A stretch of DNA of 20,972 nucleotides from a virus, in the IMG/VR virus record IMGVR_UViG_3300013136_000054, positions 1 to 20,972 of that record. One strand, given 5' to 3'. A program made the translations under genes and the position numbers. This document shows, piece after piece, positions 9,051 to 15,251 of this stretch. Position 1 is the stretch's first letter, and every line of letters begins with the position of its first letter. Below the pieces are notes generated by a model. That model was not told the DNA's origin. It ran no database searches and was given only the letters and a program-made list of their open reading frames with translations.

Positions 9051-9668
9051 ATGAATACAAAAGAACAAAATCAGATTATGGTCGGAAAAGAATTACATTT
9101 ACTTACGCTTTGCGATGCAAAAAGTGAAGTGGCAAAAGACTTAGAAAGACAAATTGAAAAAGTAAGAATAAATCGAGAAGAATTATTAAAAAATGGAAAC
9201 TATAACGAAAAAGCAGCTTTTGAACTTTGGAAAATCTATAGTTATTTAATAGAAAAATTACATAAAAGTTTTATGATTCGGCAGTTTCGGGTCGAAAACA
9301 TAACCACAACGGTTGGAAGATCTGTTTTTGCTCAGAGATTGGCTGGTGTCAATACCTATACGGGAAATGTTACGCATACAGCACTAGGAACAAGTAATGC
9401 TGCCCCAGCAGTTGGAAATACTACCCTCGGAACAGAAACATACAGAAAAGCTTTGTCAAGTGGAACATTTTTAAACAACGTTTCTTATTTAGAAACTTTT
9501 TTTACGGCGGCAGAAGTGAACGGAACTTTTGAGGAATATGGGAATTTTATTGATGGAACAGGTGCGGCAAATTCCGGCCAACTTTTTAATAGATTTATTC
9601 AAACGGTTGCAAAATCAAATGTAGAAACTCTTAATGTACAAACAACCATCACGTGGTCAGATGGATGA
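9051..9668 (+). CDS. tail-tip/baseplate accessory protein
   Basis: 205 residues in two parts. Residues 1-75 are charged and helical (AKDLERQIEKVRINREELL, AFELWKIYSYLIEKLH). Residues 76-205 are a beta-rich phage structural domain (TGNVTHTALGTSN, TLGTETYRKALSSGTFLNNV, EYGNFIDGTGAANSG) of a kind common between hub and fibre genes. Function is inferred from context. The two-part layout suggests an N-terminal attachment helix and an exposed C-terminal domain. Confidence 0.65.
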   Translation: MNTKEQNQIMVGKELHLLTLCDAKSEVAKDLERQIEKVRINREELLKNGNYNEKAAFELWKIYSYLIEKLHKSFMIRQFRVENITTTVGRSVFAQRLAGVNTYTGNVTHTALGTSNAAPAVGNTTLGTETYRKALSSGTFLNNVSYLETFFTAAEVNGTFEEYGNFIDGTGAANSGQLFNRFIQTVAKSNVETLNVQTTITWSDG

Positions 9669-9683
9669 TAATAAAATTAAAAT

Positions 9684-11828
9684 ATGTCAATAAGTTCATC
9701 AATAGTAGCGGCGAACGATCAAGCCCTTGCGACTCAGTACAATAGTGTCAGATTGGATATTCTTACTCATGCGGCAGACACGCTTAGTGATACGGGTGTG
9801 GCAGATGCGTACATTGTGACATGTGATAACCAAATTACCGCTCTGGCAACTGGACAAGTAGTGAAGTTTATTGCAGGACATGCTAATACTGGAGCTTCGA
9901 CGTTAAGATTTAAAAACTCTCTTGCTCTTGATGTTACAAAAAATATTAAAAAATCAAACGGTGAAGATTTAATTTATGGAGATATTGCGCTTAATGCTTT
10001 AATTGTTTGTGTATATGACGGAACTCAATTTGTCATTCAAGGTTCTGCGGGGGCAAAAAGTATTGATAGAATATTTACAGCAAACGAATCTATATCTGTA
10101 AATGATAGGGTCTCGTTAATTGATGGAACCGCCAATACTGTAGAAAAAACAATTCGTCATAATTATGATAATCCTCCTAGTAGCGTAAGTCCTGGTGGAA
10201 CAAGAACACAATATAAAAATTGTAAATGTGATATAGATCATTCAGCCGTCATTTATAGCGATGGAACTAATTGGCAGGCAATAATTGCAGAAATAAATAG
10301 AGAGACTTTAGGTTTGTCTTTTGGCACACCTGTTCAGTTAAATACTGCAAGTACTGCAAGTACTATTTGGGCAAAATGCACATATATGGCAGACAATAAG
10401 ATCGCCTTTTTATATTTTACCGCAGATAAACATTTGCGAATTCGTGTTGGTACAGTTTCCGGCACAACAATTACTTTAGGAACAGAATCTGATCTGTATA
10501 CCGGAACTAATATTTATGGGTGTTCAATGGCTCTAATGAGTACAGATAAACTTGTTGTTGCTTATTCTGATGATACGACTGGCGGAGGAAATTCAACAAT
10601 TGGAATATTCGACGTGACGGTGTCTGGCACAAACTGTACTAATCATATTGCTAATAAAATCACAAAACCTAATGGATATACTACTGGAAATGATCCCATA
10701 GATTTAGTTTGTTTGAATTCTACGATTGCGATGGTGATAGTAAGTTATCAAACTGCTACAGTATTGGGCTGGAAGGTCACATTTACGGGAGATGTACCAG
10801 CGGACACAGCCACATATACAGTCGGCGTATCTGGCGTTGCCGAATTCGTAAATGCAACTCAAACCTGTACGAATGCAGGAAACGAACAAATACTTATCAC
10901 ATGGTATGATAGTGGGCCTAAATATAATGCAAGAACATTGAAAGTTGATGGCACTCTTTCATCTGTTCTTGCTCTATCAACAACTCCAGATGGATTCAGT
11001 AATTCTCCTCAATATTTAGGCATTGTGTGTATTGAAGTTGATTCTACGTCGAACAACACATCAAGAAGTTTTATTAGTGGAAGTAGTGGAACACTTATGG
11101 AAATTATTACAGGTGGAGCAAGTTGTAGTTTTGTTTCAATTAGAGGCATAGGAAGTGGTGATTATTCATGTATTACACTTATCGATTCCAACAGGAAAAA
11201 AATTGTATGGATAAATGGTACATTTTCCGCTCGGGCCATGTCTGAATATGATAATTCTAATCTCTATATTGGATGTGCGCTGCAAACAGTCACAATTGGA
11301 AATTCAATAGCAATAAGATCAATTGGAATAATTAATGGTTTTGCTGGTCTATTGATAGGAAAAACATATTATCAAGATTTCAATTCTTATACCCTAACAA
11401 CTATTGATACAGGAATAATAATTGGCACAGCTATATCGACAACAGAACTAGATGTCAATAATTCAAAAAAATGCTTAAATATTTCTTTTTATACGAATTC
11501 TAAGATTAAAAATACAGGAGCATTCACTTGGAGAATTTATCATAATTTAGGGGTAGTTCCTTCAATAATCCGTGCATCCGAGGGAGGCAATCCGAATACT
11601 GGAGTATCTAATAATGGACAATTTGGAAATGGAACATATCGAAATTTTATATATTCATATTCATATGGTTCTGCTCTTGGTGCAGGGCGGGGGGATGCGG
11701 CATTGGTTAATTGGGGTAACTGGGTAGTCACAGTGAGTCAATCAACAAGATTCTATACAGATTTTTCTATTTCTAGTCCTGCCGATATTGGAAGTGATGC
11801 AGTTTTTTCTCTTGAGTTTGAAGCATAA
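9684..11828 (+). CDS. tail fibre / receptor-binding protein
   Basis: 714 residues and the last gene of the tail operon. The N-terminus (DQALATQYNSVRLDIL, then ITALATGQVVKFIAGHANTGASTLRF) is typical of phage fibre N-terminal modules. Residues about 150-560 are repeated beta segments (e.g. IWAKCTYMADNKIAFLYF, GCSMALMSTDKLVVAYSDD, FAGLLIGKTYY), suggestive of a beta-propeller-like or beta-helical body. The C-terminus (FTWRIYHNLGVVPSIIRAS...) resembles fibre tip domains with a 'HxLGxxPs' motif. No tail-fibre chaperone gene follows. Receptor binding is inferred. Confidence 0.72.
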   Translation: MSISSSIVAANDQALATQYNSVRLDILTHAADTLSDTGVADAYIVTCDNQITALATGQVVKFIAGHANTGASTLRFKNSLALDVTKNIKKSNGEDLIYGDIALNALIVCVYDGTQFVIQGSAGAKSIDRIFTANESISVNDRVSLIDGTANTVEKTIRHNYDNPPSSVSPGGTRTQYKNCKCDIDHSAVIYSDGTNWQAIIAEINRETLGLSFGTPVQLNTASTASTIWAKCTYMADNKIAFLYFTADKHLRIRVGTVSGTTITLGTESDLYTGTNIYGCSMALMSTDKLVVAYSDDTTGGGNSTIGIFDVTVSGTNCTNHIANKITKPNGYTTGNDPIDLVCLNSTIAMVIVSYQTATVLGWKVTFTGDVPADTATYTVGVSGVAEFVNATQTCTNAGNEQILITWYDSGPKYNARTLKVDGTLSSVLALSTTPDGFSNSPQYLGIVCIEVDSTSNNTSRSFISGSSGTLMEIITGGASCSFVSIRGIGSGDYSCITLIDSNRKKIVWINGTFSARAMSEYDNSNLYIGCALQTVTIGNSIAIRSIGIINGFAGLLIGKTYYQDFNSYTLTTIDTGIIIGTAISTTELDVNNSKKCLNISFYTNSKIKNTGAFTWRIYHNLGVVPSIIRASEGGNPNTGVSNNGQFGNGTYRNFIYSYSYGSALGAGRGDAALVNWGNWVVTVSQSTRFYTDFSISSPADIGSDAVFSLEFEA

Positions 11829-11937
11829 ATAAATCTAAATCTAGTATTTGTTTTATATGCGGTGTTTTAAGCAATGGCGAAGGGTAATTGCCGTTGTGTC
11901 GTTCGGGCAAAAATTAAGACAAAGCAAAACTAGGCTA

Positions 11938-11964
11938 TTGACAGTCCTCAATCTATAGTATAGT
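11938..11964 (+). promoter_or_regulatory. candidate sigma-70 promoter before a small-RNA-like unit
   Basis: TTGACA at 11938-11943 and TATAGT at 11959-11964, with a 15-bp spacer (shorter than ideal; a 16-17 bp register gives weaker -10 matches). It would start transcription near 11971, just ahead of a hairpin and a terminator. Confidence 0.45.
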
Positions 11965-11970
11965 GTTCAA

Positions 11971-12039
11971 TGTGTACTACAATTAGTAGTGGTAAACCAA
12001 TTTTCAAGGAGCAAGATCTCGCGAGAGCGGGATTTTTGC
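11971..12039 (+). ncRNA. candidate ~70-nt small RNA (promoter, hairpin, terminator)
   Basis: Between the candidate promoter and the terminator there is no ORF of note. The unit has a 5-bp hairpin ACTAC/GTAGT with an AATTA loop (11976-11990), a single-stranded A-rich middle containing AAGGAG, and the terminator hairpin. That is the minimal layout of a trans-acting small RNA or an attenuator leader. The middle could instead be part of a regulatory leader for transcription continuing beyond the terminator. Confidence 0.3.
12011..12039 (+). terminator. intrinsic terminator
   Basis: Stem ATCTCGC (12016-12022) and GCGGGAT (12027-12033), one G-T pair, closed by a GAGA tetraloop and followed by a T run. 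Outer bases GCAA/TTGC can extend the stem. It is placed to end both the candidate small RNA and read-through from the tail operon. Confidence 0.7.
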
Positions 12040-12086
12040 TTATGCGTATGTTTTGAAGTTTCTGGCACAAGGGTCGATGAGGCCGT

Positions 12087-12247
12087 CATTGATTCAACAA
12101 TGCGCCGGTTAATCCAATATGCTCATCGTCCATTCATATTGGCGGCGGTAGGGCTTTAATTCCCTTGCAGGGCTTCGTCTTGCGTCAAAACCCTGCAAGG
12201 AGATTAAATATTGACTAGAGGGCAGAATAGAAGATTTTTTTCTGCCC
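12087..12247. repeat. four consecutive inverted repeats (structured RNA or origin-like region)
   Basis: Perfect or near-perfect stems in series: CATTG/CAATG (12087-12091/12098-12102), CCAATATG/CATATTGG (12114-12121/12135-12142), CCTTGCAGGG/CCCTGCAAGG (12163-12172/12191-12200) and GGGCAGAA/TTCTGCCC (12220-12227/12240-12247). None is followed by a terminator-like T run. Such a density of stems in non-coding DNA suggests a folded RNA or a protein-binding or origin region. Confidence 0.6.
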
Positions 12248-12323
12248 AGGGCATGCGTTCTGTTGTCATAATAGCTCAGAAAAATTAAAAAGCAAATACA
12301 AATTATAATTATGGTTATATCAT

Positions 12324-12343
12324 CGAACTCAGTTCGAACTCAG
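12324..12343. promoter_or_regulatory. palindrome plus direct repeat, operator-like
   Basis: CGAACTCAGTTCG (12324-12336) is a perfect 13-bp palindrome around a central C, and CGAACTCAG is repeated directly at 12335-12343. It lies about 30 bp upstream of the -35 box at 12373, a plausible site for a dimeric regulator. Confidence 0.4.
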
Positions 12344-12372
12344 ATAAATTATGATTTAATTGTCAAATTCTC

Positions 12373-12401
12373 TTGCAAATAATTATAGTTTAAAATATAA
12401 T
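12373..12401 (+). promoter_or_regulatory. sigma-70 promoter for the small-gene cluster
   Basis: TTGCAA (12373-12378), 17-bp spacer, TATAAT (12396-12401), 31 bases before the ATG at 12433. The spacer and -10 box lie in a 25-bp block (12379-12403) that recurs inverted at 17949-17973 with 22 of 25 bases the same. Confidence 0.7.
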
Positions 12402-12403
12402 TG
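12379..12403 (+). promoter_or_regulatory. 25-bp shared operator/promoter motif, copy 1
   Basis: Begins ATAATTATAGTTTA and ends TATAATTG. The other copy is on the opposite strand at 17949-17973 and differs only in the three central bases (AAA here, GTT there). Both copies overlap a promoter, suggesting a common regulator. Confidence 0.55.
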
Positions 12404-12432
12404 AATAAATTTAGTTACTTAACTCTTTTCTT

Positions 12433-12570
12433 ATGATAGAAAAACTTGATCGTGATTTGATGATTTTATCGGTTGTCTCTGTATTCTTATCGTTTTTTGT
12501 TTCGTCCTGGCTTGAATTAACGGTGATTGGAATTTGGTTTGCGGTTTTGGCAATATTTTTTAAAATTTAA
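12433..12570 (+). CDS. small membrane protein, 45 aa
   Basis: MIEKLDRDLMILSVVSVFLS... to FFKI, TAA at 12568-12570. Two hydrophobic stretches (about residues 9-25 and 28-44) separated by a short charged turn (SSWLE) give a hairpin of two membrane segments. It is the first gene after the 12373 promoter. Size and topology would suit a holin-like or superinfection-exclusion protein, but no family is recognised. Confidence 0.55.
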   Translation: MIEKLDRDLMILSVVSVFLSFFVSSWLELTVIGIWFAVLAIFFKI

Positions 12571-12574
12571 AATT

Positions 12575-12724
12575 ATGGAAAAAACATATTATCAAATCAA
12601 TCTTAAAAAATCTAATTCTGGAAATATTATCATTGAGGCGTTAATTCTATTAGCGGCAACCTTTTGTTTCGTTCTTGCGGCGTTTTGTGTGTGGTTTATT
12701 TTATCCATTATATTTTGTCTATGA
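12575..12724 (+). CDS. small single-pass membrane protein, 49 aa
   Basis: Start chosen at 12575 (after ...AAAATT, like its neighbours) rather than the in-frame ATG at 12527, which lies inside the preceding gene. A polar N-terminus (MEKTYYQINLKKSNSGN) is followed by one long hydrophobic segment (about residues 18-48). Its TGA overlaps the next ATG (ATGA at 12721-12724), indicating translational coupling. Function unknown. Confidence 0.55.
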   Translation: MEKTYYQINLKKSNSGNIIIEALILLAATFCFVLAAFCVWFILSIIFCL

Positions 12725-12876
12725 AATGTGATTATTGTCAAAAAGAGACAGATATATTGGCAAACACCCCGTATCTTATTGATTCTCTCAGGGGAGCAAA
12801 AATGTGTCGTCGTTGTTGGAATACTTCTTTTTTAACTAATTTTCCGGATGGACCAAAATTTAATCCAAAAAATTAA
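12721..12876 (+). CDS. small zinc-ribbon protein, 51 aa
   Basis: Cysteine pairs C3-x2-C6 and C29-x2-C32 (MKCDYC; MCRRCW) form a four-Cys zinc-ribbon pattern. The start at 12721 overlaps the upstream stop and places the first CxxC at the N-terminus; the in-frame start at 12664 would lie inside the previous membrane-protein gene. Possible roles are nucleic-acid or protein binding; nothing more can be said. Confidence 0.6.
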   Translation: MKCDYCQKETDILANTPYLIDSLRGAKMCRRCWNTSFLTNFPDGPKFNPKN

Positions 12877-12889
12877 ATATATTAAATAA
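12873..12889 (+). promoter_or_regulatory. 17-bp AT-rich leader motif, copy 1
   Basis: TTAAATATATTAAATAA, starting in the last codons of the preceding gene and ending 13 bases before the ATG at 12903. An identical 17-mer lies 10 bases before the ATG at 13390. A shared leader, enhancer of translation or phage-specific promoter element is possible. Confidence 0.45.
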
Positions 12890-12902
12890 ATCAAAAACCA
12901 TT

Positions 12903-13040
12903 ATGAATGTATCTTATAAACAATTTTCCTGGGGTGTATATTTAATTTGCGGATCAATATTTGGTGCTAATGGACACTCCATAGCTGCCTTGATGTTTGT
13001 GGTGATGTCTTTATTTTCAGTCATATCTATTAAAAACTAA
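12903..13040 (+). CDS. small membrane protein, 45 aa
   Basis: MNVSYKQFSWGVYLICGS... to ISIKN, TAA at 13038-13040. Two hydrophobic stretches (about residues 10-22 and 26-42) around a GANGHS turn. It follows the 17-bp leader motif. Function unknown; third small hydrophobic protein in the cluster. Confidence 0.5.
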   Translation: MNVSYKQFSWGVYLICGSIFGANGHSIAALMFVVMSLFSVISIKN

Positions 13041-13041
13041 C

Positions 13042-13320
13042 ATGAAACCAAAGAAGAAAAAAGAGGCGGAAGATAGGATCGTTGACAAAGTGGTGGTTGC
13101 GTTAATTTATGACGATGTTATGTTCGGAAAAACACCAAAAATCACTTTAAAAGAAGATCTTGAGATCCTCGAAGATCGCATTAATGCAATGTGGAGAAAG
13201 AAGATTGAGGAGGCAACGGCACATCCAGAATGGTTTTCTTATCCCGATAATGCTTTTAAGTACATTCGTGCAAAATTATTAGATAACAAAGCAGCCTCAT
13301 ACCTGGAACGCCTGAAATAG
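13042..13320 (+). CDS. hypothetical protein, 92 aa
   Basis: A Lys-rich N-terminus (MKPKKKKEAEDRIVDKVVV) is followed by a mostly helical, charged sequence (LKEDLEILEDRINAMWRKKIEEA). No cysteine pairs, membrane segment or known motif. It starts two bases after the previous stop, so it shares that transcript. The fold may be a small helical DNA- or protein-binding protein; not recognised. Confidence 0.6.
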   Translation: MKPKKKKEAEDRIVDKVVVALIYDDVMFGKTPKITLKEDLEILEDRINAMWRKKIEEATAHPEWFSYPDNAFKYIRAKLLDNKAASYLERLK

Positions 13321-13362
13321 AAGTTTATTTAGGGGGAACCCGCAAGATATTATTAAAAGCTC

Positions 13363-13379
13363 TTAAATATATTAAATAA
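13363..13379 (+). promoter_or_regulatory. 17-bp AT-rich leader motif, copy 2
   Basis: Exact copy of 12873-12889, here followed by CTAAAAAACT and then ATG at 13390. Confidence 0.45.
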
Positions 13380-13389
13380 CTAAAAAACT

Positions 13390-13890
13390 ATGTCAGACAC
13401 AAGCTGTGAGAATTGTAATTTATGCTATGGCTGCGAAGACTGCGGTGGCTGCGAAGGCTGCGGTGGCTGCGAAGGCTGCGGTGGCTGCTACAGTTTGCTA
13501 GGAGGTAAAAACTGCAAAGCTGTAAGTAGATCTATTTTTACGCTTAATGTTAAGGGGGATAAATTCCTTATTTTCCGTACCAAGGTTTCTGAATATAGAT
13601 TCGAAGAAATAAATAGCAAAATCTATTCACTTTTAAATGGATGGAGACCAAATCAAACAAACGCTTTTGAACTTTATATGAAAGCTGGCAACGAATGGAA
13701 CAAAATAAATCTTTTTGAATTGACCTACAAAAACTGGAATGATTCATGGCTAGATATGCCTAAAGTTGCAATTGATTATATCAAATCTCTTCCAGAGTTC
13801 ATAGCAGAAGATTTTAAAGAAATCACAGGCCTAGACGTTTCAAAAGAGGACGGTAAAAAGAAAGAACTTTTAAAAAAGCCGAGAAATTAA
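13390..13890 (+). CDS. protein with ten Cys at exact three-residue spacing (CxxCxxC array)
   Basis: 166 residues. Cys at 6, 9, 12, 15, 18, 21, 24, 27, 30 and 33 follow a strict period of three, mostly as C-G-G-C-E-G, with one more at 42. The array is encoded by an 18-bp tandem repeat (13441-13476 and a partial third copy). The rest (about 45-166) is an ordinary globular sequence (FTLNVKGDKFLIFRTK, INLFELTYKNWNDSW, IDYIKSLPEFIAEDFKEI) with a Lys-rich tail. The array could bind several metals or iron-sulfur clusters or form a small Cys-lined helix. No known family is assigned. Confidence 0.75.
   Translation: MSDTSCENCNLCYGCEDCGGCEGCGGCEGCGGCYSLLGGKNCKAVSRSIFTLNVKGDKFLIFRTKVSEYRFEEINSKIYSLLNGWRPNQTNAFELYMKAGNEWNKINLFELTYKNWNDSWLDMPKVAIDYIKSLPEFIAEDFKEITGLDVSKEDGKKKELLKKPRN
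13441..13491 (+). repeat. 18-bp tandem repeat encoding CGGCEG
   Basis: TGCGGTGGCTGCGAAGGC occurs exactly at 13441-13458 and 13459-13476, with a partial third unit at 13477-13488. The array is GC-rich against an AT-rich genome and could expand or contract by slippage without breaking frame. Confidence 0.85.
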
Positions 13891-13927
13891 TAGAGAAGGC
13901 CAAATTAGCCCCATATTTCACCGCTAA

Positions 13928-13950
13928 GGGGCAACGGAATAACTAAAACT
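13928..13950 (+). promoter_or_regulatory. recurring gene leader GGGGCAACGG...CTAAAACT, copy 1
   Basis: GGGGCAACGG (13928-13937) then CTAAAACT directly before ATG 13951. The GGGGC can pair with GCCCC about 20 bases upstream. Copy 2 is at 16967-16984. Confidence 0.4.
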
Positions 13951-14211
13951 ATGAAAAAAGATTGGATGAAAACCTGTGACTTATGTAGCTACAAAATGAA
14001 AGCTGGGGAAGTTTACATTTGTTATCTCGGGAAAACTGGTACTCGCATGAACTTTTGCATGGATTGTTCTCAAAAATATCCAGATGAGAAACGAAGAAAA
14101 GGAGTAAAATGGGCAGTGGTAAAGAATGGCGAAGATGACTTTGAATCCACAGCAGACAGAAGGATTCACTCAAAGAAACGGCCAAGGATGATAGGGACAC
14201 GTTCATCCTAA
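13951..14211 (+). CDS. zinc-ribbon protein, 86 aa
   Basis: C9-x2-C12 and C36-x2-C39 (CDLC; CMDC) make a treble-clef or ribbon-type zinc site. A basic tail (KYPDEKRRKG, RRIHSKKRP) suits nucleic-acid binding. It starts after GGGGCAACGG...CTAAAACTATG, a leader also found before the gene at 16985. Function unknown. Confidence 0.65.
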   Translation: MKKDWMKTCDLCSYKMKAGEVYICYLGKTGTRMNFCMDCSQKYPDEKRRKGVKWAVVKNGEDDFESTADRRIHSKKRPRMIGTRSS

Positions 14212-14253
14212 TTCCTATTATCCTTTCGCACTTTAACAACTAGAAGATTAAGA

Positions 14254-14409
14254 GGGGCTGTGGCGGAATAGTAAACGCACAAGAAAGGCCTGTCTATGGG
14301 TAAAATTATAGATTTGCAAGGTGACTATTCGTGAGAAAAAAAACGAGCCGTAGTAGGGCGTAAACGGCTCCAAGTACTCTCGTCCTTCGCGCAAATCCTT
14401 GCCAGCCCC
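14254..14409 (+). ncRNA. tRNA-like or structured RNA, not a canonical tRNA
   Basis: A perfect terminal helix (GGGGCTG 14254-14260 with CAGCCCC 14403-14409, extendable to 9 bp) is followed by TG and a Leu-type D-arm (GCG/CGC at 14263-14265/14276-14278). No proper anticodon arm or T-arm follows. Instead GATTTGC (14311-14317) pairs with GCAAATC (14391-14397), AAGG with CCTT, and GAGCCGT (14345-14351) with ACGGCTC (14364-14370). The insert relative to a tRNA-Leu is about 70 bases, too small for a group I intron. It could be a decayed tRNA, an intron-bearing tRNA or a distinct folded RNA. Confidence 0.4.
14336..14370 (-). terminator. intrinsic terminator facing the minus strand
   Basis: Read on the minus strand, GAGCCGT, a 12-base loop and ACGGCTC are followed by G and eight T (the A8 run at 14336-14343). 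No minus-strand gene lies upstream, so an antisense RNA crossing the tRNA-like pair is one possibility. Alternatively the hairpin belongs only to the plus-strand fold. Confidence 0.4.
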
Positions 14410-14427
14410 TCCTAGTTTTCTAACGAG

Positions 14428-14496
14428 GTGAAGATAGTTCAATGGTAGAACACTGCTGCAGCAAATATAGGAGTTAAACTCTCCTTCTTCACACCA
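14428..14496 (+). tRNA. tRNA-like gene with shortened anticodon region, CCA encoded
   Basis: Acceptor GTGAAGA/TCTTCAC (14428-14434/14486-14492), discriminator A and encoded CCA (14494-14496). D-arm GTTC/GAAC with the AATGGTA loop, T-arm AGGAG/CTCCT with loop TTAAACT. Between D- and T-arms there are only 17 bases, against about 22 in a normal tRNA. The sequence there (CTGCTGCAGC) could present a GCA (Cys) anticodon but cannot form a 5-bp anticodon stem. At most TGC/GCA pairs around a TGCA loop. It is either a defective tRNA-Cys or a tRNA mimic. Confidence 0.5.
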
Positions 14497-14540
14497 AATT
14501 AAATATTTTAGCCCATGCTCAAACTAATTAAATCAATACT

Positions 14541-14969
14541 ATGAAGCACTTGAAAGATATAAAAAGTTGGAAAGAATGTATAAACGAGATTATTTGTGGA
14601 GATTGCTTAGAGGGAATGAAATCGATTCCTAATGACAGTATCGATCTCGTTTTAACAGATCCACCGTATGGAATGAACTATCAGTCCTCCTGGAGGACTG
14701 ATAAATTTGATAAAATAGAAAATGACGACAATCTTGAATGGATAGAACCATTTTGTAAATCTATTTATAGAATCTTAAAAGATAATTCCCACACCTATAT
14801 TTTTTGTAATGAATATACTATTGGGGATTTAAGACTATACTTAAAAAATGCTGGATTTGTGTTGAAAAGAATGCTTGTTTGGGTCAAAAATAATCACACG
14901 AGTGGAGATTTAGAGGGTGATTATGGCAATAAAACTGAATACATAATCTATGCTCACAAAGGCAGGAGG
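14541..14969 (+). pseudogene. DNA methyltransferase (beta class), N-terminal half, split by IS607-like element
   Basis: 143 codons to the insertion point, then a TAG supplied by the element. Motif IV DPPY is at residues 40-43 (LTDPPYGMNY), preceded by the usual CGDCLEGMKSIPNDSIDLV. The helical region RILKDNSHTYIFCNEYTIGDL and FVLKRMLVWVKNN are target-recognition and core segments. The order, motif IV before motif I, is that of beta-class N6-adenine/N4-cytosine methyltransferases. The SAM-binding half lies at 16323-16589. Alone this half lacks motif I and should be inactive. Confidence 0.88.
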
Positions 14970-15022
14970 TAGTAACTGCTTACAAAAACCCTACAATATC
15001 CACAGAAATCGGTTAAAAACAC

Positions 15023-15051
15023 TTGCTTTTTATTATTAAATAACCTATAAT
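15023..15051 (+). promoter_or_regulatory. sigma-70 promoter of the IS607-like element
   Basis: TTGCTT (15023-15028), 17-bp spacer, TATAAT (15046-15051). The ATG at 15056 begins only five bases after the -10 box, so the first mRNA would be leaderless or nearly so. Confidence 0.75.
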
Positions 15052-15055
15052 TGAT

Positions 15056-15250
15056 ATGAAGATAACAAAAATAACAAAAGAGTATTATGAGGTTGAAGGA
15101 GAAAAAGTTTACTTCTTCGAGCCCTTAGAAAGGGTCATATCCATAAAGGAATTACAGAAGATTATGGATACGGTGGAACAGGATTTGCTGGCGGTTAAAA
15201 GTAGGAGAGTCAGTGCTAAGGAAGTTGTTAATAAATTAAAAGATAAATAA
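15056..15250 (+). CDS. element passenger protein, 64 aa
   Basis: A short beta-type N-terminus (KITKITKEYYEVEGEKVYFFEPLERV) is followed by a helix-rich C-terminus (IKELQKIMDTVEQDLLAVKSRRVSAKEVVNKLKDK). No known motif. It is first in the element's operon, probably leaderless, and ends one base before the next start. A helper for recombination, a regulator of the recombinase, or unrelated cargo are all possible. Confidence 0.65.
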   Translation: MKITKITKEYYEVEGEKVYFFEPLERVISIKELQKIMDTVEQDLLAVKSRRVSAKEVVNKLKDK

Positions 15251-15251
15251 T

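Larger units (their letters stand above)
11829..12432. other. 604-bp gene-free, structure-rich intergenic region
   Basis: No plausible coding frame is present. In order the stretch holds: an imperfect hairpin (11872-11878/11890-11896), a candidate promoter (11938-11964), a short hairpin (11976-11980/11986-11990), an intrinsic terminator (12011-12039), four inverted repeats (12087-12102, 12114-12142, 12163-12200, 12220-12247), a small palindrome (12324-12336), and a strong promoter (12373-12401). It divides late tail genes from the small-gene cluster and may encode one or more small RNAs or contain a replication or packaging site. Confidence 0.7.

Noticed and set aside
12070-12110. Hammerhead-type ribozyme suggested by GATGAGGCC
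   Set aside because: The GAAA and cleavage-site elements and the three-stem layout are missing.
12211-12240. Promoter at TTGACT 12211-12216
   Set aside because: No -10-like box is present at 15-19 bp.
12664-12720. Longer start of the zinc-ribbon gene
   Set aside because: It would overlap the membrane-protein gene by 57 bases; the ATGA overlap at 12721 fits neighbouring gene spacing.
14248-14442. 64-aa minus-strand ORF
   Set aside because: It overlaps both tRNA-like structures, has no promoter or leader and no recognisable protein features.
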